Source of the DNA: Murimonas intestini
Lineage (GTDB): Bacteria; Bacillota; Clostridia; Lachnospirales; Lachnospiraceae
Reading direction: 5' to 3'
DNA length: 64,000 nucleotides
Assembly: GCF_024622195.1 (NCBI RefSeq)
Contig: NZ_JANKBI010000020.1
Location: forward strand, 1-64,000
Under the pieces are notes generated by a model that was not told the origin of the DNA, ran no database searches, and was given only the letters and a program-made list of their open reading frames with translations. Within the stretch, counting starts at the first letter, position 1; each line of letters begins with the position of its first letter. Position numbers and translations under genes: made by a program. Positions 1-8,440 of this stretch are shown in pieces.

Positions 1-66
1 GAATTGTCATATCTTAATTCTTACCAAAAAGGAGTCATTTTTTTCAAAAGACACAAGTTTATTTAC

Positions 67-230
67 ACTACCATCCACGCCACTACATAGTGGCGACAAG
101 ATAAAGTCCATATTCACCTCTGAAAATAGTTCTAATTTCAATCCACGCCACTACATAGTGGCGACGCGGAATACAAGGACACAGGGGAAATTATAAAGGA
201 TTTCAATCCACGCCACTACATAGTGGCGAC
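67..230 (-). CRISPR. CRISPR array 1 (type I-C repeats, 3 repeats, 2 spacers)
   Basis: Repeats of 31 nt lie at 67-97, 135-165 and 200-230; on the plus strand they start ATTTCAATCC and end GTGGCGAC. The first repeat has lost its opening bases, which marks it as the leader-distal end. Spacers are 37 and 34 nt. The four-base loop of the repeat hairpin is ACAT here, unlike the other arrays. The reverse complement ends GTGGATTGAAAT, the usual type I-C crRNA handle, so the array should be transcribed on the minus strand from the leader at 231-402. No cas gene is adjacent, so it presumably depends on the operon at 3.8-11.3 kb. Confidence 0.95.
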
Positions 231-402
231 AGCAAAAACATCCAAAAATCAACTTCAACATTTGTATGTTTTCTGTAATTTTAACACAAAAAGTTCTTCA
301 TTTAAAGGTTTTTATTTTATTTTTCTTGCTCTGCACCAACAAAATAACACATTTTTTGGTGCGAATCCCCCTAGGATTTTATGTTCACTTAAGATTCGCA
401 CC
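231..402 (-). promoter_or_regulatory. Leader of CRISPR array 1
   Basis: AT-rich sequence follows the last repeat and starts with AGCAAAAA, as in the leader of array 2. A 45-nt motif at 358-402 is bounded by GGTGCGAA and TTCGCACC and contains TTTTATGTTCACTTA. Near-identical motifs occur beside arrays 2 and 3 at a similar distance (about 127-136 nt) from the first repeat. Conservation at three arrays supports a role in transcription or in spacer integration; which one is not visible from sequence. Confidence 0.8.
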
Positions 403-789
403 AGAAAACAGCGCTAACATATACTTAGAACTTCAACCTTTCCACCTGTATACGGCACTTTCCAATATATCCGCTTCATACAGTCATCTTTTCCAAGGAT
501 TGTCTGATCACATCAAGATCAGATATAGATATTATAATTCATCTCATAATAATCAATAATCCAACACACTGTAACAAAACCTCCCCGAGGCTAACACTGC
601 AATATATATAACCTTACTGCCGCTATGTGATATGACAGTAGGAGTTAAATACCTCTCATCTATTTATGCATATATTATCGTGCGAAGCATCCCCGTCTAT
701 AGGATCTAAATTATGAGATGCATGGAGGTCTATACCTTTTAAGAAAAAAGCCGCGGAATATATTCGTTCCATGAACTTTTCTTGTATTT
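403..789. other. Non-coding gap with one 63-bp dispersed repeat
   Basis: No coding sequence is supported here. The only recognisable element is a diverged copy of the 63-bp dispersed repeat at 674-735, described separately. Confidence 0.6.
674..735 (-). repeat. 63-bp dispersed repeat, copy A
   Basis: On the plus strand it runs from ATTATCGTGCGAAGCA to GGAGGTCTATAC. It matches the copy at 23819-23881 in the same orientation and the tandem copies at 14841-14996 in the opposite orientation. It is the most diverged copy: its hairpin arm reads GCATC instead of GCACG. Confidence 0.75.
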
Positions 790-1254
790 CTATACAACTT
801 TGCTCCAGCCGAAATCCTGTCATCTGCCATCAATAAATTCAGACCTTCTCTTCCATCTTCCTCATAAACTACTGAAATCAACATTCCTCATAAATCAATT
901 CCCATTATTGTTTTTTTGCGGCAGATTTATGATTGCGATACAAGTTTTCCAGCCAATTCTTGCTGGGCGTAATACTCGTGAATACCGCTTAAAATCATGC
1001 CTTCAACATCCGTCCAATCACCAAGAACGAACTTCAGAAGCTTCTCGCTCTTCGCTACAGTTACGCAGGCCTTTACCTTAACAGCTCTGAGATCCAACTT
1101 ACTGAAGGTTTCAAAATCTAACATCTCTTCAAAAAGCGGTTCGATTTTTACGTTAGAAAAATCAATCTTCTCCGGCGCTTTCTCATCCTGCGCAGCAACT
1201 GATTTTTCCGGTGCGGCAGCCTTTTAGAAGCGTCAGCTCCACCGCTGCTCTTCA
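790..1254 (-). pseudogene. metG: Decayed 3' end of a methionyl-tRNA synthetase gene (C-terminal tRNA-binding domain)
   Basis: Reading on the minus strand, one frame gives a lysine/alanine-rich linker followed by DFETFSKLDLRAVKV, then KSEKLLKFVLGDW and ILSGIHEYY. This is the OB-fold tRNA-binding domain found at the C-terminus of many bacterial methionyl-tRNA synthetases. After ELAGKL the frame breaks. A shifted frame continues IAIINLPQKN, then an in-frame stop, then YEEDGREGLNLLMADDR and AGAKLY with a stop at 790-792. There are at least two frameshifts and one stop, and the catalytic domain is absent. It is a gene fragment rather than a working Trbp111-like protein. Confidence 0.8.
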
Positions 1255-1410
1255 TTGTCAGGAGACTGGGAACACCTTATTCAACAGATCTGTGTTGTCC
1301 TCTAAAGGTCTGTTTTATAAGGAATCAGGTATTCTCAGAGACTTTATAAGTCTATTGAAACCTACAACATTTTATACCAGTTGGTACAAAACTGGTACAA
1401 TCGTGTTGTA

Positions 1411-1845
1411 CTATTCCTTCAACAATTCTTCGATATATTTACTGAGTAATCTAAATATATATTCAGCATTTGCAATTTGTTCTTCTGTATCTGATCTGCT
1501 AGCGAGAAACATGTCATCATAATCCGATGCGTTCCTTATTGTAAATGCAGAGCCTATCATTTTAGATACTTCAATTGGGAAAACCCCCTCTTTTATATAT
1601 CTTCTGCGAAATTCTGCAATGACACCGCTATGTTTACTGGAATCAAAATTATCAAAAACTAATACAGCTCTCATAGCATGAAATACCGTATAATATGCTC
1701 TATTATTTGCTATGCGGTAATTGCCGGAATTAAACAACAAATATGCTGCCTCCAAATCTTCTTTCGCCCGCTCTATACGATATTTTGCATAATCTTTTTG
1801 CAACGAACTATATTCAGGCAATCTGAACACCCTCTTTCTGTACAT
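1411..1845 (-). CDS. HEPN-domain protein, probable toxin of a HEPN/MNT module
   Basis: This 144-residue helical protein belongs to the HEPN superfamily. The segment NNRAYYTVFHAMRAVL at about residues 47-62 carries the Arg (49) and His (56) pair typical of HEPN RNases. Its 5' end overlaps the upstream nucleotidyltransferase gene by 32 bp, the arrangement of HEPN/MNT toxin-antitoxin pairs. In those pairs the HEPN protein is usually an RNA-cleaving toxin neutralised by its MNT partner. There is no obvious ribosome site at the chosen ATG. The start is supported because RVFxLPEY near the N-terminus is also kept in the remnant at 2481-2648. A purely structural HEPN role cannot be excluded. Confidence 0.85.
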   Translation of the reverse strand: MYRKRVFRLPEYSSLQKDYAKYRIERAKEDLEAAYLLFNSGNYRIANNRAYYTVFHAMRAVLVFDNFDSSKHSGVIAEFRRRYIKEGVFPIEVSKMIGSAFTIRNASDYDDMFLASRSDTEEQIANAEYIFRLLSKYIEELLKE

Positions 1846-2149
1846 TCTGGTAGAACTTAGATACTGGCATATACTTCTGATATATTCTGTAATTTAGGAA
1901 AACAGGTGTCAATACAACATCATAATCCCAATCAAGTTTATCCGCCACATCTAAAATACGCTTTCTCTCCAGACCAATTGTTTCTTGCGGAACATCCAGC
2001 AGAACCATAATATCAATATCGCTGTCCTGTTCATAGTCTCCACGAGCACATGATCCATATAAAATAATCTTATATAATTTTTCTCCATAGATTTCCTTTG
2101 CTGCCTCTGAAAACTTAGCCATCACTTCTTTAATCTTTTCTTCCGTCAT
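1814..2149 (-). CDS. MNT-type nucleotidyltransferase, probable antitoxin
   Basis: This 111-residue minimal nucleotidyltransferase shows the full GSx10DxD signature at residues 32-46 (GSCARGDY, then DSDIDI), so it should be catalytically competent. In studied HEPN/MNT pairs this enzyme adds AMP to the HEPN toxin and silences it; that role is inferred from the family and from the overlap with the HEPN gene. The pair sits between CRISPR arrays 1 and 2. Two further decayed MNT sequences lie just upstream (2235-2468 and 2481-2648), so this small region has repeatedly acquired or duplicated such modules. Confidence 0.88.
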   Translation of the reverse strand: MTEEKIKEVMAKFSEAAKEIYGEKLYKIILYGSCARGDYEQDSDIDIMVLLDVPQETIGLERKRILDVADKLDWDYDVVLTPVFLNYRIYQKYMPVSKFYQNVQKEGVQIA

Positions 2150-2234
2150 ATAGTCACCGTCCCTACCTGTTTTTAATCTACTTTATGCCATTTGTACACA
2201 TTCCATTCATCGCATATATCGCTGATACGCTGCA

Positions 2235-2468
2235 TCAAATAACTTCACTCCCTATTTTTTCAACATTAACAGAGAATGGATATATCTGTATCAACTTATT
2301 AGAATACTCTTCTCTTTTTGCTATGGCCTTAATGTCAATCTCTGAATCCCTTGTATAATCACTTCTGGCATAAGTCCCATACAGAATAAAAGATTTTAAA
2401 TACGTTCCATATATTTTTGTTAATGCTTCTATATATTGGTTAAGTAAGGGCTGAATTGTTACTAGCAT
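2235..2468 (-). pseudogene. Truncated MNT nucleotidyltransferase with altered active site
   Basis: A 77-residue reading frame resembles the first two thirds of an MNT protein. At the signature it reads GTYARSDY followed by DSEIDI. The Ser of GS has become Thr and the first metal-binding Asp has become Glu (residue 43). The C-terminal part of the fold is missing. It is probably a decaying antitoxin copy, although a short inactive protein is possible. It lies directly upstream of the intact MNT/HEPN pair on the same strand. Confidence 0.6.
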
Positions 2469-2480
2469 AAATTTCTCCCA

Positions 2481-2648
2481 TCATAATAATTTGTAGTATT
2501 CAGGCAAACCGAACACCCTCTCTCCCCACTCTGGCTTATCCCATACCCCTAAAATGCGTTTCCTTAACAATCCAATCGTTTTCTGTAAAATACTAAGCAA
2601 AACTATGATATCAATATCGCTGTTCTGTTCATAGTTACCAAGGGACAC
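2481..2648 (-). pseudogene. Deletion-fused remnant of a second MNT/HEPN module
   Basis: A 55-codon stretch reads GNYEQNSDIDIIVLL, then QKTIGLLRKRIL, then RVFGLPEYYKLL and a stop at 2481. The first part matches residues 38-70 of the intact MNT protein at 1814-2149. The second part matches the N-terminus of the intact HEPN protein. A deletion has therefore joined the middle of an MNT gene to the start of a HEPN gene. Its 5' side runs into the decayed distal end of CRISPR array 2. Confidence 0.75.
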
Positions 2649-3585
2649 ATAAGCCACTACTTAATGGCAATCAGGTGCAATTAAAGCTCCTATGATGATG
2701 ACGATTTAATCCACGCCACTACATAGTGGCGACCTGACAAGTATAATTGTTATGATTCTCTTAAATCAATTTCAATCCACGCCACTATGCAGTGGCGACC
2801 GGGTAGGCCCTCGTGGAACTATGTGAAGACTATCATTTCAATCCACGCCACTATGCAGTGGCGACGTGGCGCGTGCTGCACAGATAAGAAAACCAATTAC
2901 CATTTCAATCCACGCCACTATGCAGTGGCGACATCGCTACACGAATCTCTTTTGATGTAAAAAATGAATTTCAATCCACGCCACTATGCAGTGGCGACGG
3001 CAATTAATAATACCAATGTCTTTTTAGAAGTAATTTCAATCCACGCCACTATGCAGTGGCGACCTTCGTGTTCAATGGTTGCCTTGAACAGTTCAACATT
3101 TCAATCCACGCCACTATGCAGTGGCGACTATAAGTATTGGCATTTGTTTCCCAACCCGCCGGATTTCAATCCACGCCACTATGCAGTGGCGACAAAACAG
3201 TTTATCCGGCTATACCTTCCCTGAAGAGATTTCAATCCACGCCACTATGCAGTGGCGACTATTTCGTCCCTTGTACCATAATGTCATAGTCTTTATTTCA
3301 ATCCACGCCACTATGCAGTGGCGACAAGTTCAATGGCCCTGGTGAAGCAGTATACAGGAATTTCAATCCACGCCACTATGCAGTGGCGACGTTTCTAGAT
3401 ATTCGCAGATTAATAGAGTACAAGATTTCAATCCACGCCACTATGCAGTGGCGACGAAACATGCTGATGCTGATACGAGCACTGGCAGAATTTCAATCCA
3501 CGCCACTATGCAGTGGCGACCCACAAGCCTGCGTACATAAAGGTTTATGGTTGGATTTCAATCCACGCCACTATGCAGTGGCGAC
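2642..3585 (-). CRISPR. CRISPR array 2 (14 repeats, 13 spacers, plus a decayed terminal repeat)
   Basis: Repeats of 31 nt start at 2704 (30 nt, one base lost), 2769, 2835, 2902, 2968, 3033, 3098, 3163, 3229, 3295, 3360, 3425, 3490 and 3555. A further repeat at about 2642-2672 is barely recognisable (GCCACTAC, TGGCAATC). Spacers are about 34-36 nt. The hairpin loop is ATGC in repeats 2 to 14 and ACAT in the oldest, like array 1. Decay at the low-coordinate end and a leader at the high-coordinate end give minus-strand transcription. The array lies just downstream of cas2. Confidence 0.97.
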
Positions 3586-3766
3586 AGCAAAAATGCACAA
3601 AAAACATTCCTCAATATGAATACTTTTTATACATACATCTAATTTTCACAGCTTTTATCCAAATCCTGCAAGCCTTTGCTTATTTTTTCTTGATCATTTT
3701 TATCAAATTTTAGAATTCTTTGGTGCGAATCCCCTGATAATTTTATGTTCACTTAAGGTTCGCACC
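3586..3766 (-). promoter_or_regulatory. Leader of CRISPR array 2
   Basis: The stretch between the last repeat and the cas2 stop starts with AGCAAAAATGCA and is AT-rich. It carries the shared 45-nt inverted-repeat motif at 3722-3766 (GGTGCGAA to TTCGCACC). The motif ends 8 nt before the cas2 stop, so array transcription must start in the cas2 tail or this leader, or read through from the cas operon. Confidence 0.8.
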
Positions 3767-3774
3767 AGACTCTT

Positions 3775-4065
3775 TTAGAATATCAAAGGTTTATCAACTT
3801 CTACTCCCTTGTTTACTCCTATATGTTCTACCTTAGTCTTATAATGATTACCTAGGTAATAAAACCTAAGACTGTCTACCTCTTCATTGATTATATCCTT
3901 TAATATTGATTTTAACATTATACACTGGGCATTGTCCAGTATACATTCAAAAACAGAATTCTGCACCCGCCTGCCATAATTCACGCATTGTTTTGCAACT
4001 TTCCTTAAGCGGGTTTTACCAGCTGAAGTCTCCGTATTCACATCATATGTAATTAGTACCAGCAT
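3775..4065 (-). CDS. cas2: CRISPR-associated endonuclease Cas2 (type I-C)
   Basis: This 96-residue protein begins MLVLITYDVNT, with the conserved Asp at residue 8 at the end of the first ferredoxin-fold strand, followed by the basic segment RLRKVAKQCVNYGRRVQNSVFE. Cas2 dimers bridge two Cas1 dimers in the integrase that inserts new spacers. The length is normal. It is the last gene of the cas operon, 8 nt after cas1, and directly abuts the leader of array 2. Confidence 0.97.
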   Translation of the reverse strand: MLVLITYDVNTETSAGKTRLRKVAKQCVNYGRRVQNSVFECILDNAQCIMLKSILKDIINEEVDSLRFYYLGNHYKTKVEHIGVNKGVEVDKPLIF

Positions 4066-4073
4066 AATATCGC

Positions 4074-5105
4074 CTACTTCCAGAAAAATGGGGGATATTC
4101 GTCAATATCTCCGCGAAGATACCTTGCAAGTAACATTGCCTGGCAAAACGGTATCATACCCCATTCTATTTTTTCATTCAGGTAAGGATGAGTTATAACA
4201 TCTTTTTTCTTATTTTGCCACTCCGTCAAAAGAGTTCTCCTGGCATCATCCTTAATAATGACTGCTCCATCCTCTTTCTTAGAAAAATCTTTTCCTGTGA
4301 GTATTTTTTTATTAATAATAGTCAGCACAAAGCGATCAGCCAAAACTGGACGCAACTCTTCAATTAGATCCAGCGCCAAAGATACTCTTCCGGGACGGTC
4401 TGTATGCATATAACCAACATATGGATCAAGACCAACTGTCTCTAAAGCAGATGCTATCATATTTGTGAGTAATGTATACACAAACGACAACATTGCATTA
4501 ACATTATCCATAGGAGGTCTTTTGTTTCTGCCCGAGAAATTAAAATCTTTCTTCTGCTGTAGAATCAGTTCATTAAAAACTCCAAAATATACACTTGCTG
4601 CCTCACCTTCATAACCTCTTAATTGTGCTACATCCTGACATGATTTAATGCTTTTAAGTGACTGCTGCAAAAAACCTGAAGCTTTCTTTACTCTTTCTAA
4701 ATCTATCTGCAAACCGTGATCTCTTGCTGCCCTTTCCAAAATCCATCTGGCATTAAATACTTTGCCCAGAATACAGTTTCTTGCAATGCCCAGGCTGATT
4801 TCTTTATCATTGGATATTTCGTATTGTCTTTTTCGAAGGGTTACATTTCCTCTGACATCCCCTGTCACTCTAGCCAAAAATCTGCCTTGCGGAGTCATAA
4901 AGCAAAGTGATATATTACGTTCTGCGCAGCCTCCCATCAATGCCGGGCTTACGCCTCTGTAACCAAAAGACACTATTGCTTCCAGATTATGGAGCGGAAT
5001 ACGCCCTTTCTCCTCCTCCTTATCCCAAATCACAACATTTTCTCCATCCAATGAAAGATAACTGTCAGGTGAAGTAATGTATAATGTATTCAACAGTTTT
5101 CTCAT
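4074..5105 (-). CDS. cas1: CRISPR-associated integrase Cas1 (type I-C)
   Basis: At 343 residues it is a full-length Cas1. The metal-binding set is visible: Glu 166 in GYEGEAA, His 234 in GYMHTDRPGR, and the acidic group at 246-250 (DLIEE). The N-terminal beta domain includes PLHNLEAIVSFG. Cas1 with Cas2 catalyses spacer integration at the leader end. The gene starts with a 4-bp ATGA overlap with cas4 and is followed by cas2. All catalytic residues seen are intact, so adaptation should be possible. Confidence 0.97.
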   Translation of the reverse strand: MRKLLNTLYITSPDSYLSLDGENVVIWDKEEEKGRIPLHNLEAIVSFGYRGVSPALMGGCAERNISLCFMTPQGRFLARVTGDVRGNVTLRKRQYEISNDKEISLGIARNCILGKVFNARWILERAARDHGLQIDLERVKKASGFLQQSLKSIKSCQDVAQLRGYEGEAASVYFGVFNELILQQKKDFNFSGRNKRPPMDNVNAMLSFVYTLLTNMIASALETVGLDPYVGYMHTDRPGRVSLALDLIEELRPVLADRFVLTIINKKILTGKDFSKKEDGAVIIKDDARRTLLTEWQNKKKDVITHPYLNEKIEWGMIPFCQAMLLARYLRGDIDEYPPFFWK

Positions 5106-5770
5106 TCATCATCCTCCGCTATCATGTTCTGGATGTAATCCTTTACCGATTGTGCTTTGCCCAGCTTAGGAAGGCATATATCCCTCAGAGAACAGGCATT
5201 ACAGCTTTTAGACCATTTTACCTTTGGTGTATACCTGCGTTCAAAAAGCTGGTGCATTTCCTCAAAATTACCTCTTACCTTTTCTTTCAGATCAGCTGTA
5301 AACAAAACCTGCTCCCTGCGGCGGATCTCTCCATAGTATAAAGCACCCTCTTTAATTTCGGTCTGGAGCATTTCTTCCAGGCACATGGCCTGTGCAGTTA
5401 ATTGTAGAATATCTATTTCTGTATCTTTTGGTCTACCCCTTTTATATTCTACCGGATATACCTCAAACATCCCTCTGTGTCCATGAAGAGGCACCCCATT
5501 TTCCGCTTTTCTGAATTCAACTATATCGCATACACCGCTAATCCCCATTGACCTTGAAAAGACAGGCAGACCTCTGCTTATAATAACATCATTTCTTTTC
5601 TCCGACAGATAAGGATCATGCGCCCTTTTATGCAGCAGTTCTCCCTCTACAGTATGCACATTTTCTTCCCACTGCTGCTCAATATGAATCAATGCCCACT
5701 GCCTTCTGCAAAATGCAAAATGCTGTATACCAGAAAGCATCAGAAAATCGTCCTCTTTATATTCCATCAT
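5102..5770 (-). CDS. cas4: CRISPR-associated exonuclease Cas4
   Basis: This 222-residue RecB-type nuclease has the Cas4 iron-sulphur cysteines: Cys 21 near the N-terminus, and Cys 190, 193 and 199 in KSCNACSLRDICLP. The nuclease core is visible as GVCDIVEF (Asp 82), VEYKRG (Glu 108, Lys 110) and a following QLTAQ motif. In type I-C systems Cas4 trims prespacers and helps choose PAM and orientation for Cas1-Cas2. It overlaps cas7 and cas1 by 4 bp each, so it is translationally coupled in the operon. Confidence 0.95.
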   Translation of the reverse strand: MMEYKEDDFLMLSGIQHFAFCRRQWALIHIEQQWEENVHTVEGELLHKRAHDPYLSEKRNDVIISRGLPVFSRSMGISGVCDIVEFRKAENGVPLHGHRGMFEVYPVEYKRGRPKDTEIDILQLTAQAMCLEEMLQTEIKEGALYYGEIRRREQVLFTADLKEKVRGNFEEMHQLFERRYTPKVKWSKSCNACSLRDICLPKLGKAQSVKDYIQNMIAEDDE

Positions 5771-6657
5771 ATTTTTCTCATTATCTCTACAGTATCAGGA
5801 ATCAAATCTTCATGGATGGTTACTGTATAGTCTGCATATTTTCTTGAATACATAACGTTTTCTTTTCGTTTAACTTCAACTGCATCAAAAAGCTTATACG
5901 CCGGGCAGTCCCCCAGTTCTTTACTATGTTTAAATACAATCAGCTCTCTTACTGCCATTTTTCCACGAGCTGCTGAATGATCATGTTCAAACATATTGAT
6001 AATAGCTTCCCACAAAAGCTCTAAATCTTCTTCTGAAAATCCTGTCACCTTCCTGGCCAGATTTGCTGATATGTACCCTTCAACTCTATATAAAGCATAT
6101 GGAATAATATTTTTTCGGCCCATCTCGGTTTTCTTATTCTCCGCATCCTGTTCTGTTGTAATAGCTACCCTCGTGATTGTCACTTCCTGACTTATGATGG
6201 GATCGATACTTCTGGCAAATCCCAACTGTACCGGACCTCTGACTTGTCCGCAGTTTAGCGATGCTTTTACAAAGGTAGTCATGACGGCGCCAAATGTCCG
6301 GATGTCAAAAAAATTCTGGCACATATAATCCCTTATCTTTACATCAACATCAGGATCTTTTTTCTTTAGTTCCTTGATTCCTTTATCATCCGTTTTCAAA
6401 AACTGATATGCCAGATTATCACTTCTGTTCAAAGGAACTTCCTCTTTAATATAAATCTTATATCCGTCTTCATCTTCTTTCACCGTCTGAACATAATTCC
6501 GGATTTTTCGTTTGAGGCACACATCTGTCACAATTCCATACCCGCTTTCCGGGTCTATTCTCGGAAGATTTCCCGCATCGGGATCCCCGTTTGGATTTCC
6601 ATTTTCCACATCAAATAGTACAACAAATTCATATCTGTTTTTAATTATTTCTGACAT
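5767..6657 (-). CDS. cas7: Cascade backbone protein Cas7 (Csd2, type I-C)
   Basis: At 296 residues it starts MSEIIKNRYEFVVLFDVENG, followed by NPNGDPDAGNLPR, the hallmark of Csd2/Cas7. It forms the helical backbone that holds the crRNA. A longer upstream reading frame exists, but the ATG at 6657 is chosen because it follows the cas8c stop by one base, lies after an AGGAGG-type site in the end of cas8c, and begins the family's normal N-terminus. It overlaps cas4 by 4 bp. Confidence 0.96.
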   Translation of the reverse strand: MSEIIKNRYEFVVLFDVENGNPNGDPDAGNLPRIDPESGYGIVTDVCLKRKIRNYVQTVKEDEDGYKIYIKEEVPLNRSDNLAYQFLKTDDKGIKELKKKDPDVDVKIRDYMCQNFFDIRTFGAVMTTFVKASLNCGQVRGPVQLGFARSIDPIISQEVTITRVAITTEQDAENKKTEMGRKNIIPYALYRVEGYISANLARKVTGFSEEDLELLWEAIINMFEHDHSAARGKMAVRELIVFKHSKELGDCPAYKLFDAVEVKRKENVMYSRKYADYTVTIHEDLIPDTVEIMRKI

Positions 6658-6658
6658 T

Positions 6659-8440
6659 TTATGCCTCCTCCTTTTCCTTCTTTTCATATAGTTTTTGTGT
6701 CTGGTGATAGTATCCAAGCACAAACAGCCCCTGTTCCTCCAAAGACAAACGCCTCGGATAGGCATTAATTACACTGCCGTCTTCTACCACTATTTTATCC
6801 TGAAGCTCACCCAGCATAGTTTCATAGTAAATCTCTTTTCCTTTACTGCTAATCTTTTTAATATGGCTGTTTTTGAGTTTAAATAATATGGGAAAAATGG
6901 TTGCCGGTGTTGCTGATGCTGAGTTAAAATACCTGTCTTTAATTGTTGCATTTATCTCTGGATTTGCATCTTTCTGTATTTTCTCAAGTACAGCAAAAAT
7001 TCTTCCAAGTGTATAAGCTATATTCGTACTGTTTTCGTTTAATGCCACTGTCACTTCCCCCTCTTCTAATCTTTTATTTCTCAGCAAATATGCCTTAATA
7101 ATAGCCGTACGTCCCCGCGTAACTTTATAAATATGCAAATCTTTATTGTCCTGATCTGCACGGATCCTGCCCATAACCGCCTGATAAACAGAGTCCGGGT
7201 AACGGCTTCCGGAAACGACTGCCCTGTATACTGCCCCGGCCATATTAGCGGAAGGTTTTTTATCCCTGGATTTCTTATTGACTGTTTCCTGCAGCATCCT
7301 CCAAATCCCAAGATACTGTATTCCATCCACAGCTGTTTTGACAATCTCCATTCTTTTATAGTGCTCCCGAAGATTTTTTAAAATATTGCCAAAACTGTCC
7401 TGATAAAAAAAGCGAACAGCAATTCTTGCCGCATTTGGAGACAGGCCCAAAATATAAAATCGCTGATCCATTGATATATTTTCCTCAGCCTCACCAATAT
7501 TTATCGCCTTTCCAGAAACCAGATTTTTAAAAATACCATCCACAATTTCCTGATTGTCAATTGTCGGTTCAGAAACTGCTGCAAAAACATTCTGGCATGC
7601 TTCTTTTCCATCTTCTGACCAATATACAATCATCGTGTCGCCGATAGAGGTGGCATGTTTTTTATCAGCCAGAAGATAATTAAGTGCCGTCGTATAAGCA
7701 TAGACTGCAAAAGTGCTGACAGGTGCATTAAAGCTCTGTTCTTTTCCAAAAGATTCAAATGCCGGCGCATTAAACGAAACAAGTGCCGCACCGCTGGACT
7801 GAGCCCCCGGAACTCCTTTGATAGTCCCGTGGATTCTGGCTATTTCCATCCGCTTTCCCGTTACTAAGCAGATTCCCTCTGCACCTTTTTCCGATTCTTC
7901 CAGGTATACATTCCATGCATTTTGTATATCTTCATCATCCTGTGCATAAACATCATTAATTGAAAAAATCAAATTTCCCCCAGCCAAAATATCATCCAGA
8001 TATGGCTTTAATATAGGATTCTCTCCGGCTTTTCCAGGATCCCATTTTTCGAAATACCTGCGTACTGCCGCTGCTGAGTCAGAGCTTACATTTTTCAAAA
8101 TCTGAATATGCTTTTCTTTTGCATGTTCAAAACATTCTAAAGACCGCTCCGGCTTTCCTTTTTTATCTATACCTAACAGATAACTTGAATTATCACACAA
8201 AAAATTTGATAAAACACCTGAAGATCTTGGCACCATTTCAGGAACATCCAAATTCTGCGGAACTTCAACAGATTTTTTCCCTCTCTGTTCTGGCTTCTTA
8301 AGTGGGATAACACCCAAAAGTTCTCCATCCCCGGAGATATCTAAAGCAAAAGAAATTTTTGCTTTACACCAGCCTGGCCGTAGTACATCGCCTCTCTTCT
8401 CCAGGATTTCATAATACTGTACAAGTGACTGTAATATCAT
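6659..8440 (-). CDS. cas8c: Cascade large subunit Cas8c (Csd1)
   Basis: This 593-residue protein has the length and gene position of Csd1/Cas8c. Recognisable family features are the N-terminal LVQYYEILEKRGD, the AQSSGAALVSFNAPAFESFG segment, and a C-terminal helical region. Cas8c recognises the PAM and stabilises target binding in the type I-C Cascade. In several type I-C systems an internal start inside cas8c makes the small subunit (Cas11c). The C-terminal portion here could serve that way, but I did not identify a specific internal start. It overlaps cas5c by 4 bp. Confidence 0.95.
   Translation of the reverse strand: MILQSLVQYYEILEKRGDVLRPGWCKAKISFALDISGDGELLGVIPLKKPEQRGKKSVEVPQNLDVPEMVPRSSGVLSNFLCDNSSYLLGIDKKGKPERSLECFEHAKEKHIQILKNVSSDSAAAVRRYFEKWDPGKAGENPILKPYLDDILAGGNLIFSINDVYAQDDEDIQNAWNVYLEESEKGAEGICLVTGKRMEIARIHGTIKGVPGAQSSGAALVSFNAPAFESFGKEQSFNAPVSTFAVYAYTTALNYLLADKKHATSIGDTMIVYWSEDGKEACQNVFAAVSEPTIDNQEIVDGIFKNLVSGKAINIGEAEENISMDQRFYILGLSPNAARIAVRFFYQDSFGNILKNLREHYKRMEIVKTAVDGIQYLGIWRMLQETVNKKSRDKKPSANMAGAVYRAVVSGSRYPDSVYQAVMGRIRADQDNKDLHIYKVTRGRTAIIKAYLLRNKRLEEGEVTVALNENSTNIAYTLGRIFAVLEKIQKDANPEINATIKDRYFNSASATPATIFPILFKLKNSHIKKISSKGKEIYYETMLGELQDKIVVEDGSVINAYPRRLSLEEQGLFVLGYYHQTQKLYEKKEKEEA

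Noticed and set aside
2964..3713. Open reading frames inside CRISPR array 2 with repeated peptides such as NPRHYAVAT or SIHATMQWR
   Set aside because: The repeats are the translated 31-nt CRISPR repeat; spacers happen to lack stops.
6658..6765. N-terminal extension of cas7 by 36 codons
   Set aside because: It overlaps the end of cas8c in another frame, is rich in Arg/Lys, and the normal Csd2 N-terminus begins at 6657.
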